A DNA stretch of 64,000 nucleotides from Phoronis australis. Lineage: Eukaryota; Phoronida; Phoronidae. Within the stretch, counting starts at the first letter, position 1. Each line of letters starts with the position of its first letter. The notes under the pieces were generated by a model. It was not told the DNA's origin and made no database searches. It worked only from the letters and a program-made list of their open reading frames with translations. The position numbers were made by a program, and so were the translations under genes. Positions 22,301 through 32,200 of the stretch are shown here, in pieces. The DNA lies in assembly GCA_002633005.1 (NCBI GenBank), contig NMRA01000085.1:537464-601463 (forward strand), written 5' to 3'.

Positions 22301-25300
22301 CATGAGGGGCTAACAAAAATAGGGCTTTAATTATGATTTTTATAAAAAGATCAAAAAACTGTGTAAAACGAAAACGAAATCGTACTTTAGAAAACTAGAA
22401 CTTTTAATATGATTTTTATGAAAAATGAAAAAGTGCCATAGAGCGAAAACGAAATGATCATTTAGAAACTGTAACAATATTTCGGGATTTCCCCCTTGGT
22501 CTTTTATCGAACGAATATTGATCCTGTTATTATACCATTGTTTGCCCATTAAATTTTACTCTTTAAAAGGCATGGTCTCGTGGCCCAGTCAATGGGAGAT
22601 TGTTATGAAATTCTACAGCCTTTCTAAAGAAAATGTACAATTTTACTGGCAAAGATTTATAGTTATGTAGATTTTAGCTAAATACACGATTGTAAGGTCT
22701 TATGTAACGATAATAATTCAAAAAAAAACTCGTGATAACCAGCATTCAATGGCTATTTCAGTACCTGACATTAACAAGACCCAATCTAGATTGTGTAGTG
22801 CCAGGGAACCTTCTGCAAAATCCTTGACGGACAACGAGAAAAAGGTAAGGCCATCGTGTGATGCGCATAATTACGTTATTATAACTTATCACGACGACAA
22901 TCCCGGTATTCTATGATGTGTCGGTGAAGTGAAGAGACAGTTACATATGTAGGGTCATCTGTGCTTTTGCTGGAGTTTGGATGTCAGTTATGTCCAAGCA
23001 TCTTAATGTTCTACGTATCTTGGGGACATAGCGAAGACGGAGAGATCTGAGATGATCTGGCTGAAAGACAGTTGAGGTGAACGCTGGCGTCAAGGCGTGA
23101 AAATGCAACTGCAACTGAAAGAGCAACCATTAGTTCAATCGCGTGCTCTCGCCTTTGACTGTCAGCTCAGCCGTCTTTCACTTGAAACGTTCTGCTCAGC
23201 TCTTAGCTCTATGTGTGCGGTGGCCCTTACATGTATCTTGCTACAGTGTCCAAGGACAACTGTCAGTTTGAATATCGCTCTTAATTTTGGTATGGCTGTC
23301 TTGCGTCAATGACGAGTGGGACCTTTGTCAGCCATGACGGTTAAGCATTGTTTGTACAGTCACAGTTCAACACGAGAAGTTCGACATTATCTACTTTTAG
23401 TTCATCAGTCGAACAATCCAACCCGCCATGCAGAGGCGAGCTCAAAGCTGGCTAAAACAGGCGCCAAAAGAGGACCGAAAAGTAATCGAGCAAGCTTTGC
23501 GTATTGCCGACAACAAGCGCGTGGATAAGACACTGGAGAAAGCGCTCCTACCAGATCCGAAAAAGGCTGCGTACAAATGGCTAGAAACAGCCCACGAGAG
23601 AGGTAACCTTGAAGTTGGACATCTCAACTTAGTTTCGCTGAATCTTGATGTAAAACGTTTGCCCTTTTGAAGTATCGAATATTTGCTTCGCTTTTTTACG
23701 ACGTATACACCATACCTGCGGGTGTCGATGGCTTCCACACTGTAAGGTCTGTTTCAACAGTTTAATGGTAGAACAGCACGCCACGTGATCACTTGATGTT
23801 GACACTTTTTCAGTATGTTTTGTTAATGTTAATGTGAATGTCTTTAACATTGTGACCACAATGCTGGATATAATCTTATGTCAAAACAACTCATCGCAAA
23901 ATGATTTAGACAGTCAATGTTTCCAAAAAAACTGGGACCAGACGGCCCCACAACGTTGAAAGAAAATTTCAAATGAAATTTCCAGAAGTTTGAATCATAA
24001 TGTTTCAAATCATCTACCTTCGCACAATATGAACTATTTCCCTTTTAGACCGTGAGGTAGCGCTGACATTTTTCCAATCGGTAGCTGGTTCGAAACTGAT
24101 GGGCGATACAACGGAGCAGCAAAAGAAACGACTGGCGCAGCTCATCGAAACCTTGGAGAGGTAATTCCAATCCTAATAGATCCTCTTTATCCCATGCAGT
24201 ACAAAAGGGAGTGAAAATTCCGCTACAGTTTATATAGTTGCAATAATGTTTATGGCCTGCTCTTGTATACCGACTGTTCATTTCGAGCGAAATAATACTC
24301 CACGAGAATCATTTTTGATAAGAAATAAGGAAACCTTGCGGCTGTACCGAAATATCCAGAAACACGGCACAGTTTTGGATTCCCCGTGGGGTGTAAAGGA
24401 GACAACTGTTTGGGCCCCTCTCGATACTGCATTTTAAAGTGTGCGTGCATTTCGAATTTCCGGTGATGCAGTTCCATGCAGAATTAGAATTGTATATCAA
24501 TGGAAATTTACAATTAACATCAATTGTAGGCTACTTGACCATTTTGTTAATAATCCCAACGCATCTGATTGCTGTTGTTCTATGTGGCTTCGTGGGACAC
24601 TACAAACCATTAAGTTGTGCAACGAATTATGTATGCACGTTTAATGACCAGGACGCTGAACTGTATACATTCGCTTCCATTGCGTTTGCAGGGGTAAACC
24701 AGTCGGTCTCTTCTCCCTTCCGACGCCACGCCCCTTGACCAAGTCGCAGGGAGGCACCAAACTTCAACATATCCGTCTGTTGACTTCGAACACTCGCAAG
24801 AACCGATGGCAACATACCACGTGGCACCATCTACCAGTGTTCGGGACGAACAATCGCGTGGAGAATAGAACATCAATATATACACAACCACACGCTCCCG
24901 TCCCAACTCAGTATGTTATACATCCGGACTTGGGTTAAACCTCTGTGTAGTTGGTTACGAACATGTGCTCAACTCGTTTGTTAAACAGTAGCGAATTGAC
25001 GGACGAGCCTTCAATCAGTTATAAAAACCATGACATTTATTGCATATATTATGTTAATATCTTGAGTTCCGATTTCTCTTCTCCTTGAAAGGTCATGAAA
25101 ACACAAGAGGTGCGTGCTGCAATTGAAAAAAAAAAACCTCTGGCAGGTTTTCTTCTTATATGTTATTCTTCGCGACTGTCCTTAGTTGCTGTCTGCAAAG
25201 TGAAACACGTTTATATAAATTTCTTTCACGACTGTTTACCCCACACTTCCTATTGTCATTACTGTGATAATGCTTTTCGTGTATTTTATGTTTGTCTTGT

Positions 25301-25683
25301 TGTTGTGTTGTAAATGTAATACTAATCAACTTATAGTTGGAAGTTGTCATTCTTTCTACCAATGTAACGCTAGGACCTCGCTAAATAGCAAGACTTCGCG
25401 ATTGCAGCGTATTTTAAATCAGAACACGTGACTTTGGCTAGATTTTAGCTTGGTCTTGGTGTAGGTCCTAGCTAGCGTTACTGCACGCACGCCAGGTTTA
25501 CTCAAGTACTGTTTAAATTACATAACTTATGACCACAGATCATACGCGTATTGGGCGGGGCAACAAAAATTTCGGGCAGCGGAGCATCCAATGGAAAAAT
25601 ACTGGAAAAGCATACAGGAGGTGAAATCGGTGGTGACACCTTCAGTCGGGCAAAGCTATGTCATGTGGCCCCCGACCAGATAA
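10023..25683 (+). CDS. Seven-exon gene, 352-residue protein of unknown function
   Basis: Exons 10023-10307, 20322-20391, 21063-21224, 22762-22844, 23401-23602, 24049-24160 and 25539-25683 join with matching phases (0,1,1,0,1,2) to give 352 residues ending in TAA. All junctions are GT-AG. The ATG has a good context (A at -3, G at +4). The N-terminal ~95 residues are rich in Pro and Gly (LDYNLPGGAWMG; PHHFRPDPPGQ; LDYVPLVGRP). The middle is low-complexity and polar. The C-terminal ~150 residues are helical and hold two related units, WLKQAPKEDRKVIEQAL at 217 and WLETAHERDREVALTFF at 260. The WL..A.KE unit faintly recalls a helix in TBATA/C4orf17 proteins, too weak to assign. No signal peptide or membrane span is seen. 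It converges on GAPVD1, with 3.3 kb between stops. Confidence 0.75.
10505..10580. repeat. Foldback MITE, copy 1
   Basis: Arms GGTCTCACATTT...GAAAACCAGTTT and AAACTGGTTCTC...GTGGGACC form an imperfect hairpin around GGTTATTCAAT. Related copies lie at 29329-29405, 53724-53839 and 54549-54665. Confidence 0.65.
16353..16480 (+). repeat. Dispersed repeat, copy 2 of 3
   Basis: It contains CCGTTACCAACAAGAACATC then GAAACCATCAGCGACT, closely matching the minus strand at about 26430-26480 and, less well, 8692-8722. Confidence 0.5.
17082..17566 (-). pseudogene. DDE_Tnp_4 transposase catalytic region, broken
   Basis: Minus strand reading gives IVDCTEFF (first catalytic Asp region), then after frame changes a FISF segment, GYGDDMADRGFLIRDLLAL with a second Asp, and FVTAALCNLDKPLVK to a stop. 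Several in-frame stops interrupt it. The layout follows the HARBI1-like DDE_Tnp_4 family. Confidence 0.65.
17567..17638 (-). repeat. Left inverted arm of second Penelope-like element
   Basis: On the minus strand it reads CTGGTGATGGTGTTTGAATA and onward to CTGAAACATGTC, the same segment as the right arm with a few substitutions, including CTGGTGA for CTGATGA. Confidence 0.7.
17641..17872 (+). pseudogene. GIY-YIG endonuclease C-terminal fragment
   Basis: The open frame runs through LKTRAREHLNSDRG, HCSFNDFPIIDQAETIK and EALHISWCKPNLNR to TAG at 17870-17872. In Penelope-like proteins this lies just before the C-terminus. The catalytic GIY and YIG motifs would be further upstream and are absent. 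Confidence 0.65.
17937..18010 (+). repeat. Right inverted arm of second Penelope-like element
   Basis: This is the element's own 3' end, after the stop codon at 17872. It matches the reverse complement of 17567-17638, both running from GTGGCC/GAGGCC to a TTTAAAT box. Confidence 0.7.
17958..17991 (+). ncRNA. Hammerhead ribozyme core in Penelope-like element
   Basis: CTGATGA (17958-17964) is followed by stem GGTGTT (17966-17971) and AATACC (17981-17986), six pairs with one G-T wobble and a 9-base loop, then GAAAC (17987-17991). These are the invariant boxes of a hammerhead ribozyme around stem II. ATGTCAAGTC follows and could supply a very short stem III and the cleavage site. Hammerheads are documented in Penelope-like retroelements. 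Self-cleavage of this copy is not shown. Confidence 0.6.
18138..18415 (-). pseudogene. Transposase N-terminal helix-turn-helix segment, with stop
   Basis: The minus strand acceptor TTATTTGCAG precedes GTCCTACTT. The frame encodes a segment like the helix-turn-helix that precedes DDE_Tnp_4 (RGPQRTLSLFEELVVTLVRV). FTT is followed by TAG where the family has TGG (Trp), then INLMYHELQFLVT, so a point mutation truncated it. Confidence 0.65.
19274..19811 (-). CDS. THAP-domain exon of the transposon (open, spliced)
   Basis: The ATG at 19811 opens a frame of 179 codons plus one base up to the donor AAAAG then GTGAGT. The THAP zinc-finger layout is visible: Cys at 6-7 and 11 (MPNKHCCYGIC), FINFPKP, W in KVWISRCGR, then VICSKHF with the last Cys and His, followed by GGKGPTDEHPHPLP, usual in THAP proteins fused to DDE transposases. 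THAP domains bind specific DNA. Unlike the rest of the element this exon has no stop or frameshift. It is probably a transposon remnant; a domesticated THAP gene is possible but unproven. Confidence 0.6.
20322..20391 (+). CDS. 352-aa protein gene, exon 2
   Basis: Acceptor TGTAATTTCAG precedes ATGTTTATG; the donor is GCAG then GTAACA. It encodes residues 96-118 plus one base (phase 1). Support comes from splice sites and phase agreement on both sides. An internal ATG at its first codon could allow an alternative start. Confidence 0.6.
21063..21224 (+). CDS. 352-aa protein gene, exon 3
   Basis: Acceptor CCTTTTTTCAG ends at 21062; the donor is GGTT then GTAAGT. It encodes DNPDELLSQVAKLRLDPPEN and onward. 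A second acceptor 21 bases upstream (GGCTTCAG, ending 21041) is also in frame and would add seven codons. Both keep phase 1. Confidence 0.7.
22162..22290 (-). repeat. Dispersed ~110-130 bp repeat, copy 1
   Basis: The minus strand reads AAAGTTTCATAGGGATTCGA, then TTTTTGAGATATGATATTCC, then GTCAAATCTGGACATTTTTC. The same series occurs at 48340-48450 and 60655-60775 on the + strand. No coding or terminal structure is seen. Confidence 0.65.
22762..22844 (+). CDS. 352-aa protein gene, exon 4
   Basis: Acceptor GGCTATTTCAG; donor AAAAAG then GTAAGG. The 83 bases complete a split Leu codon and encode 27 polar residues (PDINKTQSRLCSAREPSAKS and onward), ending in phase 0. Confidence 0.7.
23401..23602 (+). 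CDS. 352-aa protein gene, exon 5
   Basis: Acceptor CTACTTTTAG ends at 23400; the donor is GAGAG then GTAACC. It encodes 67 residues including both WL helix units. An ATG at 23428 lies inside the exon and is not needed as a start. Confidence 0.7.
24049..24160 (+). CDS. 352-aa protein gene, exon 6
   Basis: Acceptor TTCCCTTTTAG; donor GGAGAG then GTAATT. It encodes DREVALTFFQSVAGSKLMG and a Gln/Lys-rich helix, ending in phase 2. Confidence 0.7.
25364..25481. mobile_element. Small MITE with GTAACGCTAG ends
   Basis: The left end GTAACGCTAGGACCT and right end AGGTCCTAGCTAGCGTTAC are inverted, with a 4-base (CTAG) difference between the arms. About 118 bp, non-coding, in the last intron of the 352-aa gene. 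No clear target duplication is seen. Confidence 0.55.
25539..25683 (+). CDS. 352-aa protein gene, exon 7 (last)
   Basis: Acceptor TATGACCACAG. It completes an Arg codon and encodes 47 residues (SYAYWAGQQKFRAAEHPMEK and onward) to the TAA at 25681-25683. The aromatic-rich C-terminus ends VMWPPTR. Confidence 0.7.
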
Positions 25684-26227
25684 GCCAATGCTGAGAGTTC
25701 AGCTAAGTATTACGCACCTATAGTCTCCGACGGCACCTTTGACCTGCCAATACACACAAAAACACACGTAACACTTGATTTAGCAAAGGCATTTATAAAA
25801 CTTTCTGGCAATGGCGACGACAGAATCCAACACAAGATGACAATGAACCAAGCGTTTTTCAGATACATGGAATTTATTTGTCCTTTCATTCTCTATCTGT
25901 ACACATTATGCAAAGGCGGTTTAGGACAACTCAACACACATTTAGTTTAAATAACACTTTAATGTAACAATCAAATTTAATTCCACCTAATTAACCATTA
26001 ACGAGACTTAAAAAAATCATTTGTACTTGCGCGACAAGTCGACTTTGACGTTTGGTTTGCAAGAGCTCACAATAGGTGGCGATGACGCAGACGTCCAGCT
26101 TGTTGACATGAAGAGACGGGAGTGTGGCAGGAAATGTTCGGATGAATAGCACGGTAGCCTGTTACAAGTCAACTCGCCACACAGCGACTGGTAGATCCAA
26201 TGTTCTTAATACAGTATTTAAATCTGC

Positions 26228-26480
26228 ATTTCGCTTTATTTAGCTCCGTAAAAAAGAAAATCGAATTAGTCCTTTGATAATAAAATCCGTTGGGTAATGT
26301 TCCGTTATGGTATAGGTTTCTTTTTAGGTAATCAATTGCTGGGTGACTAGCAATGATTACTTGTGAATTTGTGAATTTGCAATTTTAGGATTTGCCAACA
26401 CCAATAAGCTCTAAAGGGTTTATTAGCGTTTTTTTAGTCGCTGATGGTTTGGATGTTGTTGCTGGTAACGGATATAAAGT
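26228..26480 (-). repeat. Dispersed repeat, copy 3 of 3
   Basis: On the minus strand 26480-26430 reads CCGTTACCAGCAACAACATC then AAACCATCAGCGACT, close to the copy at 16366-16405. 26228-26290 on the + strand resembles 8571-8655, so the two parts are in opposite orientation relative to copy 1. Confidence 0.45.
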
Positions 26481-27158
26481 TGCATCATGGTAAAGAATAT
26501 TACCAGGCTCATATTAAGCAAGTAAAGGCCAATTCAAGTAATTTGATTTTCATGTTAAGCAAAGAAAAATCCATCTTTCAGCTACAAAAACAGCTGTTTC
26601 AATCGCTGCTAGACAAATATCTCATAACCATCAACCAAGAAGCTTTTTAAAAGTCAATAACCTCATTTCGGATATTTTGCCCATGGACAACATTTCTTCA
26701 AAGACCTTTGTTCAATCTCAGATCAAACCACACAGATATGTTTCTAAGGCAACTGCAATACAACAATTGCAAAGGCAAACTAAAGGTTCTCCACAACTCT
26801 ACAACCCAAAATAGAGTGAACAACAGTACAGGTACATTACAAGGGAGGCTCGAGTCAGTCCAAGAAAAGTTTGTGCTTCATCAACATAGAACAACACAAC
26901 TGTAAAGTTTTATAAAATTTAGGGAATTTTTACATCAAAGTCCACAGACTTTGCTTACTATTATCACAGTGAAGTTGACATGGTAAACACATAATGCAAT
27001 AATTTAAGTGAAAAGCGAGTCTACATCTAATTCAACGTGTGAACAAGCCGGATGTCTTTAATTCTGGTTATAAACTTCCAACGAAGATCTTCCCGAGTTT
27101 TAAAGATACCAGAACAAGATCCTTATATTACGGAAATGGGTACAAGTAAACAGTGTTC

Positions 27159-27374
27159 AAACAAAATTACCCACAATTCATCGTCATGAGGACAAAAGCC
27201 AAGTTCATCGTCAGAGCAGTCTTTTCTTATGACTCAGAGTGAACAGAAATGAACAGAAATGAACAGGAAAAATAGTAAGGTGGATAAGGCATTCTGTAAT
27301 TTTACTGCTCTTATAGTTATGTTTGCTATAAACAGAATTAGTGGTCATGGCGGGAAATTTTATTTTGTCTGATT
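27159..27374. mobile_element. MITE with AATCAGACAAAAT-type ends, copy 1
   Basis: The right end reads TTTATTTTGTCTGATTA and the left end is a weaker inverted match (AAACAAAATTACC). Related to 29484-29597 and 38985-39119. This is the least certain of the three. Confidence 0.4.
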
Positions 27375-27986
27375 ACTTTAGTCTTGTATTCCAAATGCTG
27401 ATAAGTTTCCAAAGGTTTTACAAATTGTAATGCATATCAAATCTTCGAAATATTCAAACTCCGTATATGCTTCTTGCGTCACATTTTGGGTATTACAGTC
27501 ACGCCTTTCCTGGATAATATTGAGATATATAGCTCACCCGATAATAGCTACATGTAGGTGGCGCTGCATCAGTAGTAACACGTCTATCACACAACAAAAG
27601 AGAGGACCACATGTTAAGATAACATGGCCATTTATATGTACACAATTTGCCAACATTTTGTTGTTTTCCTCAACAGTTGGCTTAAAAGTAAAGAAATCCT
27701 TCTGCACCTTAAGGAAGCACACGGCATAATTACTAAGTAATGCAATTTCTCAAACACAATTAACTAACGAAGAAGCTCAAGACTGTTGAACAGAGACACA
27801 ATGCCCTCAGTTCACAATAGTACAACACTTGGCAGTTTTTACTTTCCATTCATATTGGTTTTCACCCTCCTGCTACTACTGGCCTACCGAAGGGGCGAGC
27901 ACAGCATGCATCCCTATCAATTTTAATAAAACCCTCCTTCAGTCAAAACTCACTTCACTTTTACATTTTGCCCCCCCACCCCCCCC

Positions 27987-28006
27987 NNNNNNNNNNNNNN
28001 NNNNNN
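27987..28006. other. Assembly gap (20 N) after a C run
   Basis: The N run is preceded by two stretches of C. A low-complexity C tract probably defeated sequencing. Confidence 0.95.
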
Positions 28007-28964
28007 CCAGGTAACCGCTCCCTTACTTCAGCCCCTCCCCCCATCCCCGTTGCCAACCATTTTGCATTTGGGCAAGTCATGTTGCATTGTACGCAGGTGA
28101 CAGCATTCATGCGATGCCTACAATCAAAATAAGCAAAACAGCCAAGGTTGACTCTATGACACTAGCACCCATGCTCAATATGAGACATTTTCATGTGAGG
28201 CAGGGTAACTTGTCGTCACCTAATAATAAATAGGTGTTGCATAAATTAAACAGGTACTTGTTTTTTTCACATACAATAGCACTTGCTCATATCTTTAAAT
28301 AAATACTACAGGTTGGCACTGCACCCTGACTCTGTGAAAGGCGACGCCCCTCTCACACTGTAGAGAACAACTTACAACAGTCACACGCCATCTGTTGGTC
28401 ATCTCACACGCAATTCCCACATATAAACTGAATAATGATGAAATGACCTTGACCTTTGCATGTAACTATCATTCCACATCTAAAGCATAACCTGTTGACA
28501 TTGTTGAAACTACAGCAACTTTGCACGTAACCTTTGACCTTAATTTCCCAACTGCCTTCTCCATTATCTCCTACATCAATGCACCAAGCTGTGACTGTTC
28601 ACAAGTCCTTGTAAACAATGATCAATCAAACCATGACCTTCTCCAGGGAGCGACCAATAACTTCTCATTTTGTATTCAACATTTTGATCACCCTAGAACT
28701 TCAACATCATTCCCAACGGCTGAACTCCATCATCTTCACAAACACTACAACCAAACTCCTACCACTGACCTACACACTGAATATTCTCATTCGCTGCATG
28801 TCACAGATGCTGACCCTTGACCCCTAGAAGACACACTTTCATTGAAAGTACCTCATCCTCTTCTCAAACACTACAACCATTCTCCGACACCTTGACCTGC
28901 TCACTAGACATTCTCATTGGTTATATGTAAGGGGTCGTGACCCTTGACCCCTGCTGCCACTCTC

Positions 28965-29237
28965 TCATTCGCTGTATTCCATGGTCTTGACAAACTCAAC
29001 TGCAGCACAGAACTGCATCCACCAGTACTGCTCCTCCCCGTGCAGCCTCTTCGCATAGAAACCATTCACATACTGTATAGTTGACAACAAGTTGGGGGGA
29101 TTAGCCTTCACTAGTACGAAGATCATTACAGGCATGAAGTCGTCTGCTGCTGGTACCGACGTCTCGTTGGCTATACTGAGTAACTTCATTATTATGGCGG
29201 CACAGCGCAGCACACACTGCAGTTTGTCTTTGGGCGT
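28965..29237 (-). CDS. GAPVD1: GAPVD1 exon 19 (last; VPS9 core)
   Basis: Acceptor TTCTGTTTCAG. Encodes TPKDKLQCVLRCAAIIMKLL, ADDFMPVMIFVLVKANPPNL, STIQYVNGFY and YWWMQFCAAVEFVKTM to the stop. The Asp of ADDF and the Tyr of IQYV are the residues that VPS9 exchange factors need for Rab5 activation. Confidence 0.93.
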   Translation of the reverse strand, partial: TPKDKLQCVLRCAAIIMKLLSIANETSVPAADDFMPVMIFVLVKANPPNLLSTIQYVNGFYAKRLHGEEQYWWMQFCAAVEFVKTMEYSE

Positions 29238-32200
29238 CTGAAACAGAACCATGATGTCAGAAAGACCATAAAATGGAGACGCGTTAAGATGACCGGTACA
29301 CAGGAGCCAAGACAATAGACACATGCGAGGGTCCTGGATTTTGAGAACCAGTTTGATGCCTGTTATTCAGTAGAGGAAACTGGTTATCAAGATACAGAGC
29401 CCCTGTAAATGGCTTTTACCAGATCAGAAGCTTACTGACTAACTACAGCATAATCATTTCATGTAAGATGTACACATTAAAAATAACAAGACAAAATGAC
29501 CCAAAATTCCACATTGTGATGACAGAGTATACGTGCAGCTCAACACTAGAGCTGTTAGCATGACCCATCATGGCGCGTAATGGTATTTTGTCCGATTATT
29601 TTTCATATGTATTGTAGCAGTTGCAAAACGTTCAAATCAAGGTTGATCCATTAGGTCAGAAAACACAATCAACTGCTACCAGTGTAGTTCATCAATCTCT
29701 GAACACTGACAATGTTCTTGTAGTTGAATGCACGTGACCCTCCAAGATCTGCGCTATACGTACATCACAGTTCACAAATCTTTTATGCAATGAGCACCAA
29801 TGGGGCAGGGAACCGACATCTGGAGAGGCTACCTCCCGCTCAGCGAAGAGGATCAAAGATCTGCCGTATGAAGCCACCCTTCAGACATCCGGGCATCACC
29901 AGTTCACAAAGTATTCATGAACTGCACTGTAACTGTTTACTGGTTGCACTTAACACTTACTTTGTAAGCGGTGAGCATTTGTATCTCTGCCTGGGCAGAG
30001 GGCCACGGGCACTCCTGCTGGTACATCCTCGGGATGGACAGGTACTTATTGTTAGGAGAGATGCCCTTGGACAGTTTGCCTAGATGTTGGTGCAGGATTC
30101 TGGTGAAGAGAAACCCGAGAGATTATAAAGTGAGATAGATACAAGTTACAGGCAGAGCTGTCAGTTTGGTAAGAAGTTGTTGAACAACACATTTTTGTAT
30201 ACGAGTTCCTATGCTTAAAATAATATAATAGAATCTAGGAATGGGGCTTTTAGTATGTACAAGTTGCATCAACTTTCATTGCTTTTGTCACATTAGAGAG
30301 ATGTATGTCAAAGATTAAAGATGAATTCCAGAATTTTATACATGAAAAAGGAACTACCACTTGATGCAGCATAAAATAAATGTAAACCCAACAAAACACT
30401 TGCTAACAACCTACTTGGTTCAACTGATTACTTACAGTATGTATGACAAAAGTGTCAAAATGCCACAAAACGTCACAAAATTTCAGCCAAGAAAGTTCAG
30501 TCACAGAATGTCACAATGTCACAGATAATCAATTCTCTGATTGCGTGTCTCAATAAAACACAAACACGTCCAGACCAGTACGCAGCTGACTACAAATGAA
30601 AAAAAACAAATAAAACCAACTCACAAGATCTCATACATAGGAGGATGGATGACAAGGTACGCACTAACTGAACACTTACTGATCTCTCAGAATGTCCCCA
30701 TCACCGTTAGGGTACATGGCATGCGAGTAGATCCTGCCCATCACGTTTCGTTCGATGGCCACCAGGGCGTCATCAAACTGCTGCTCGCTGGCACCTGTGG
30801 TCAGACCAGAACAATGTATATGACCACTCCAACCGTAATATCAAAAAATTCTCAAACATCAAAATGCTGCCCACATATAATGCTAATTCCATTTCTGAGC
30901 AATAATGTAATCCTTTGTATTTATCTATGCTATTAACATAAAAATGTAAGAAATTGCTTTAAAGTATTAACTTTCATGCACTGCATGTTGTGAAGTAGGT
31001 TCAACAAATCTCACTATGACCTAGAAAACAAGGTCAAGGTCACCAAAATCAACCTATGCCTAGAGATGCCTTGTGGCTATGCAAGCACCGGCAGGGAATG
31101 GTGAATAGTATTACCTCTCCATACGGGGTCTGTGTCCATTTCTTTAGCCAGATATTCCAGGAACTCTTCAACCAGGTCAGTCTGAAGATACAGGCAACAC
31201 GTACAATCACTGCAGTGTAGTTTGACAAACTATTTAAAGTCAAGTGTGTGACGCAGACCTAACAACAATGTGATCACTTCTGAATCATCTAAACAGTGAC
31301 ACTTTCTACAGGAGGCACGCAAAATTATTTAATTGTAACGGGAAATGAGGATCACGTCAATTTTGAAACAAAAAAATCCGATCATCATCAATGTTGTCTA
31401 AAATTACAGAGCTGAATTCTTCCACAGGGAGCGCTAATTCACTTAAAGTCTCAAATCAAAGTGAATCGATTTTTTTAATAAATGTTGTTGATTACATTTT
31501 CATGACATCTTGTAACACGGTGTACAATTAAACACATATCACGTGCTAACTTTTAAACAACAATTCCTCCCAGACACTTTTCAAAATAAAATTTGTTCTA
31601 ATTAGTGCAGTTAGGTGACTTTTAACAAAATGGAGCGGTAACAAATCTCCTCACACCTACCTACACATAAATGCAACTTCTGTATTCATATCTTAGCGAG
31701 CGTTGTGCTCTCTTATGAAATCAAAATCAATATGTGCAAAATCATTGTCAAAAGTGTCAACAAACAACAGCAACGGTACACACATCCATGCGTTTATGTC
31801 AAATTGGCACCGAATGTCACAAGAACCTTAGTTATCGGGTCGTCATCATTTGATGCGTGCCAACATCAGCCAGAAGGCTGCATGCTGCACACCTGACAGT
31901 GGCCACTCTATGAGCAAAATCCGTGTGTGTACTTATCAAGACACATAAACTCAACGTTATTGAAACAGTGTTGATTCCATTTCTCCTTAATTACAAATAG
32001 GTCAGAGACAAAAAACATTTAACCGATACCTACGAAACAACAAATCTAAACTTGGTCCGGCCTAACATCAAAGTTCGTACTCTTTAGCACCTATACTTCA
32101 ATACCATCACTAATCCATTCCCTACGACCTTTGAACCATGACCAACCATTGACCTTGGACCTACCTTCTCGTCGGACACTGTAAGCTTCTGAAATTCCTC

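Larger units (their letters stand above)
25684..28964. other. Space between convergent genes; 3' UTRs and repeats
   Basis: No exon is recognised. It holds a dispersed repeat (26228-26480), a MITE (27159-27374) and a 20-N gap flanked by runs of C (27987-28006). A minus strand AATAAA (plus TTTATT at 27358-27363) is one possible polyadenylation signal for GAPVD1 but lies 1.6 kb past its stop. Confidence 0.45.

Noticed and set aside
23428-23670. Separate small gene starting at ATG 23428
   Set aside because: It is the inside of exon 5 of the 352-aa gene; the frame enters from an acceptor at 23400 and leaves at a GTAACC donor.
27358-27363. Polyadenylation signal of GAPVD1
   Set aside because: The hexamer is present on the minus strand, but it overlaps a MITE and implies a 1.6-kb 3' UTR across an assembly gap; not strong enough to list.
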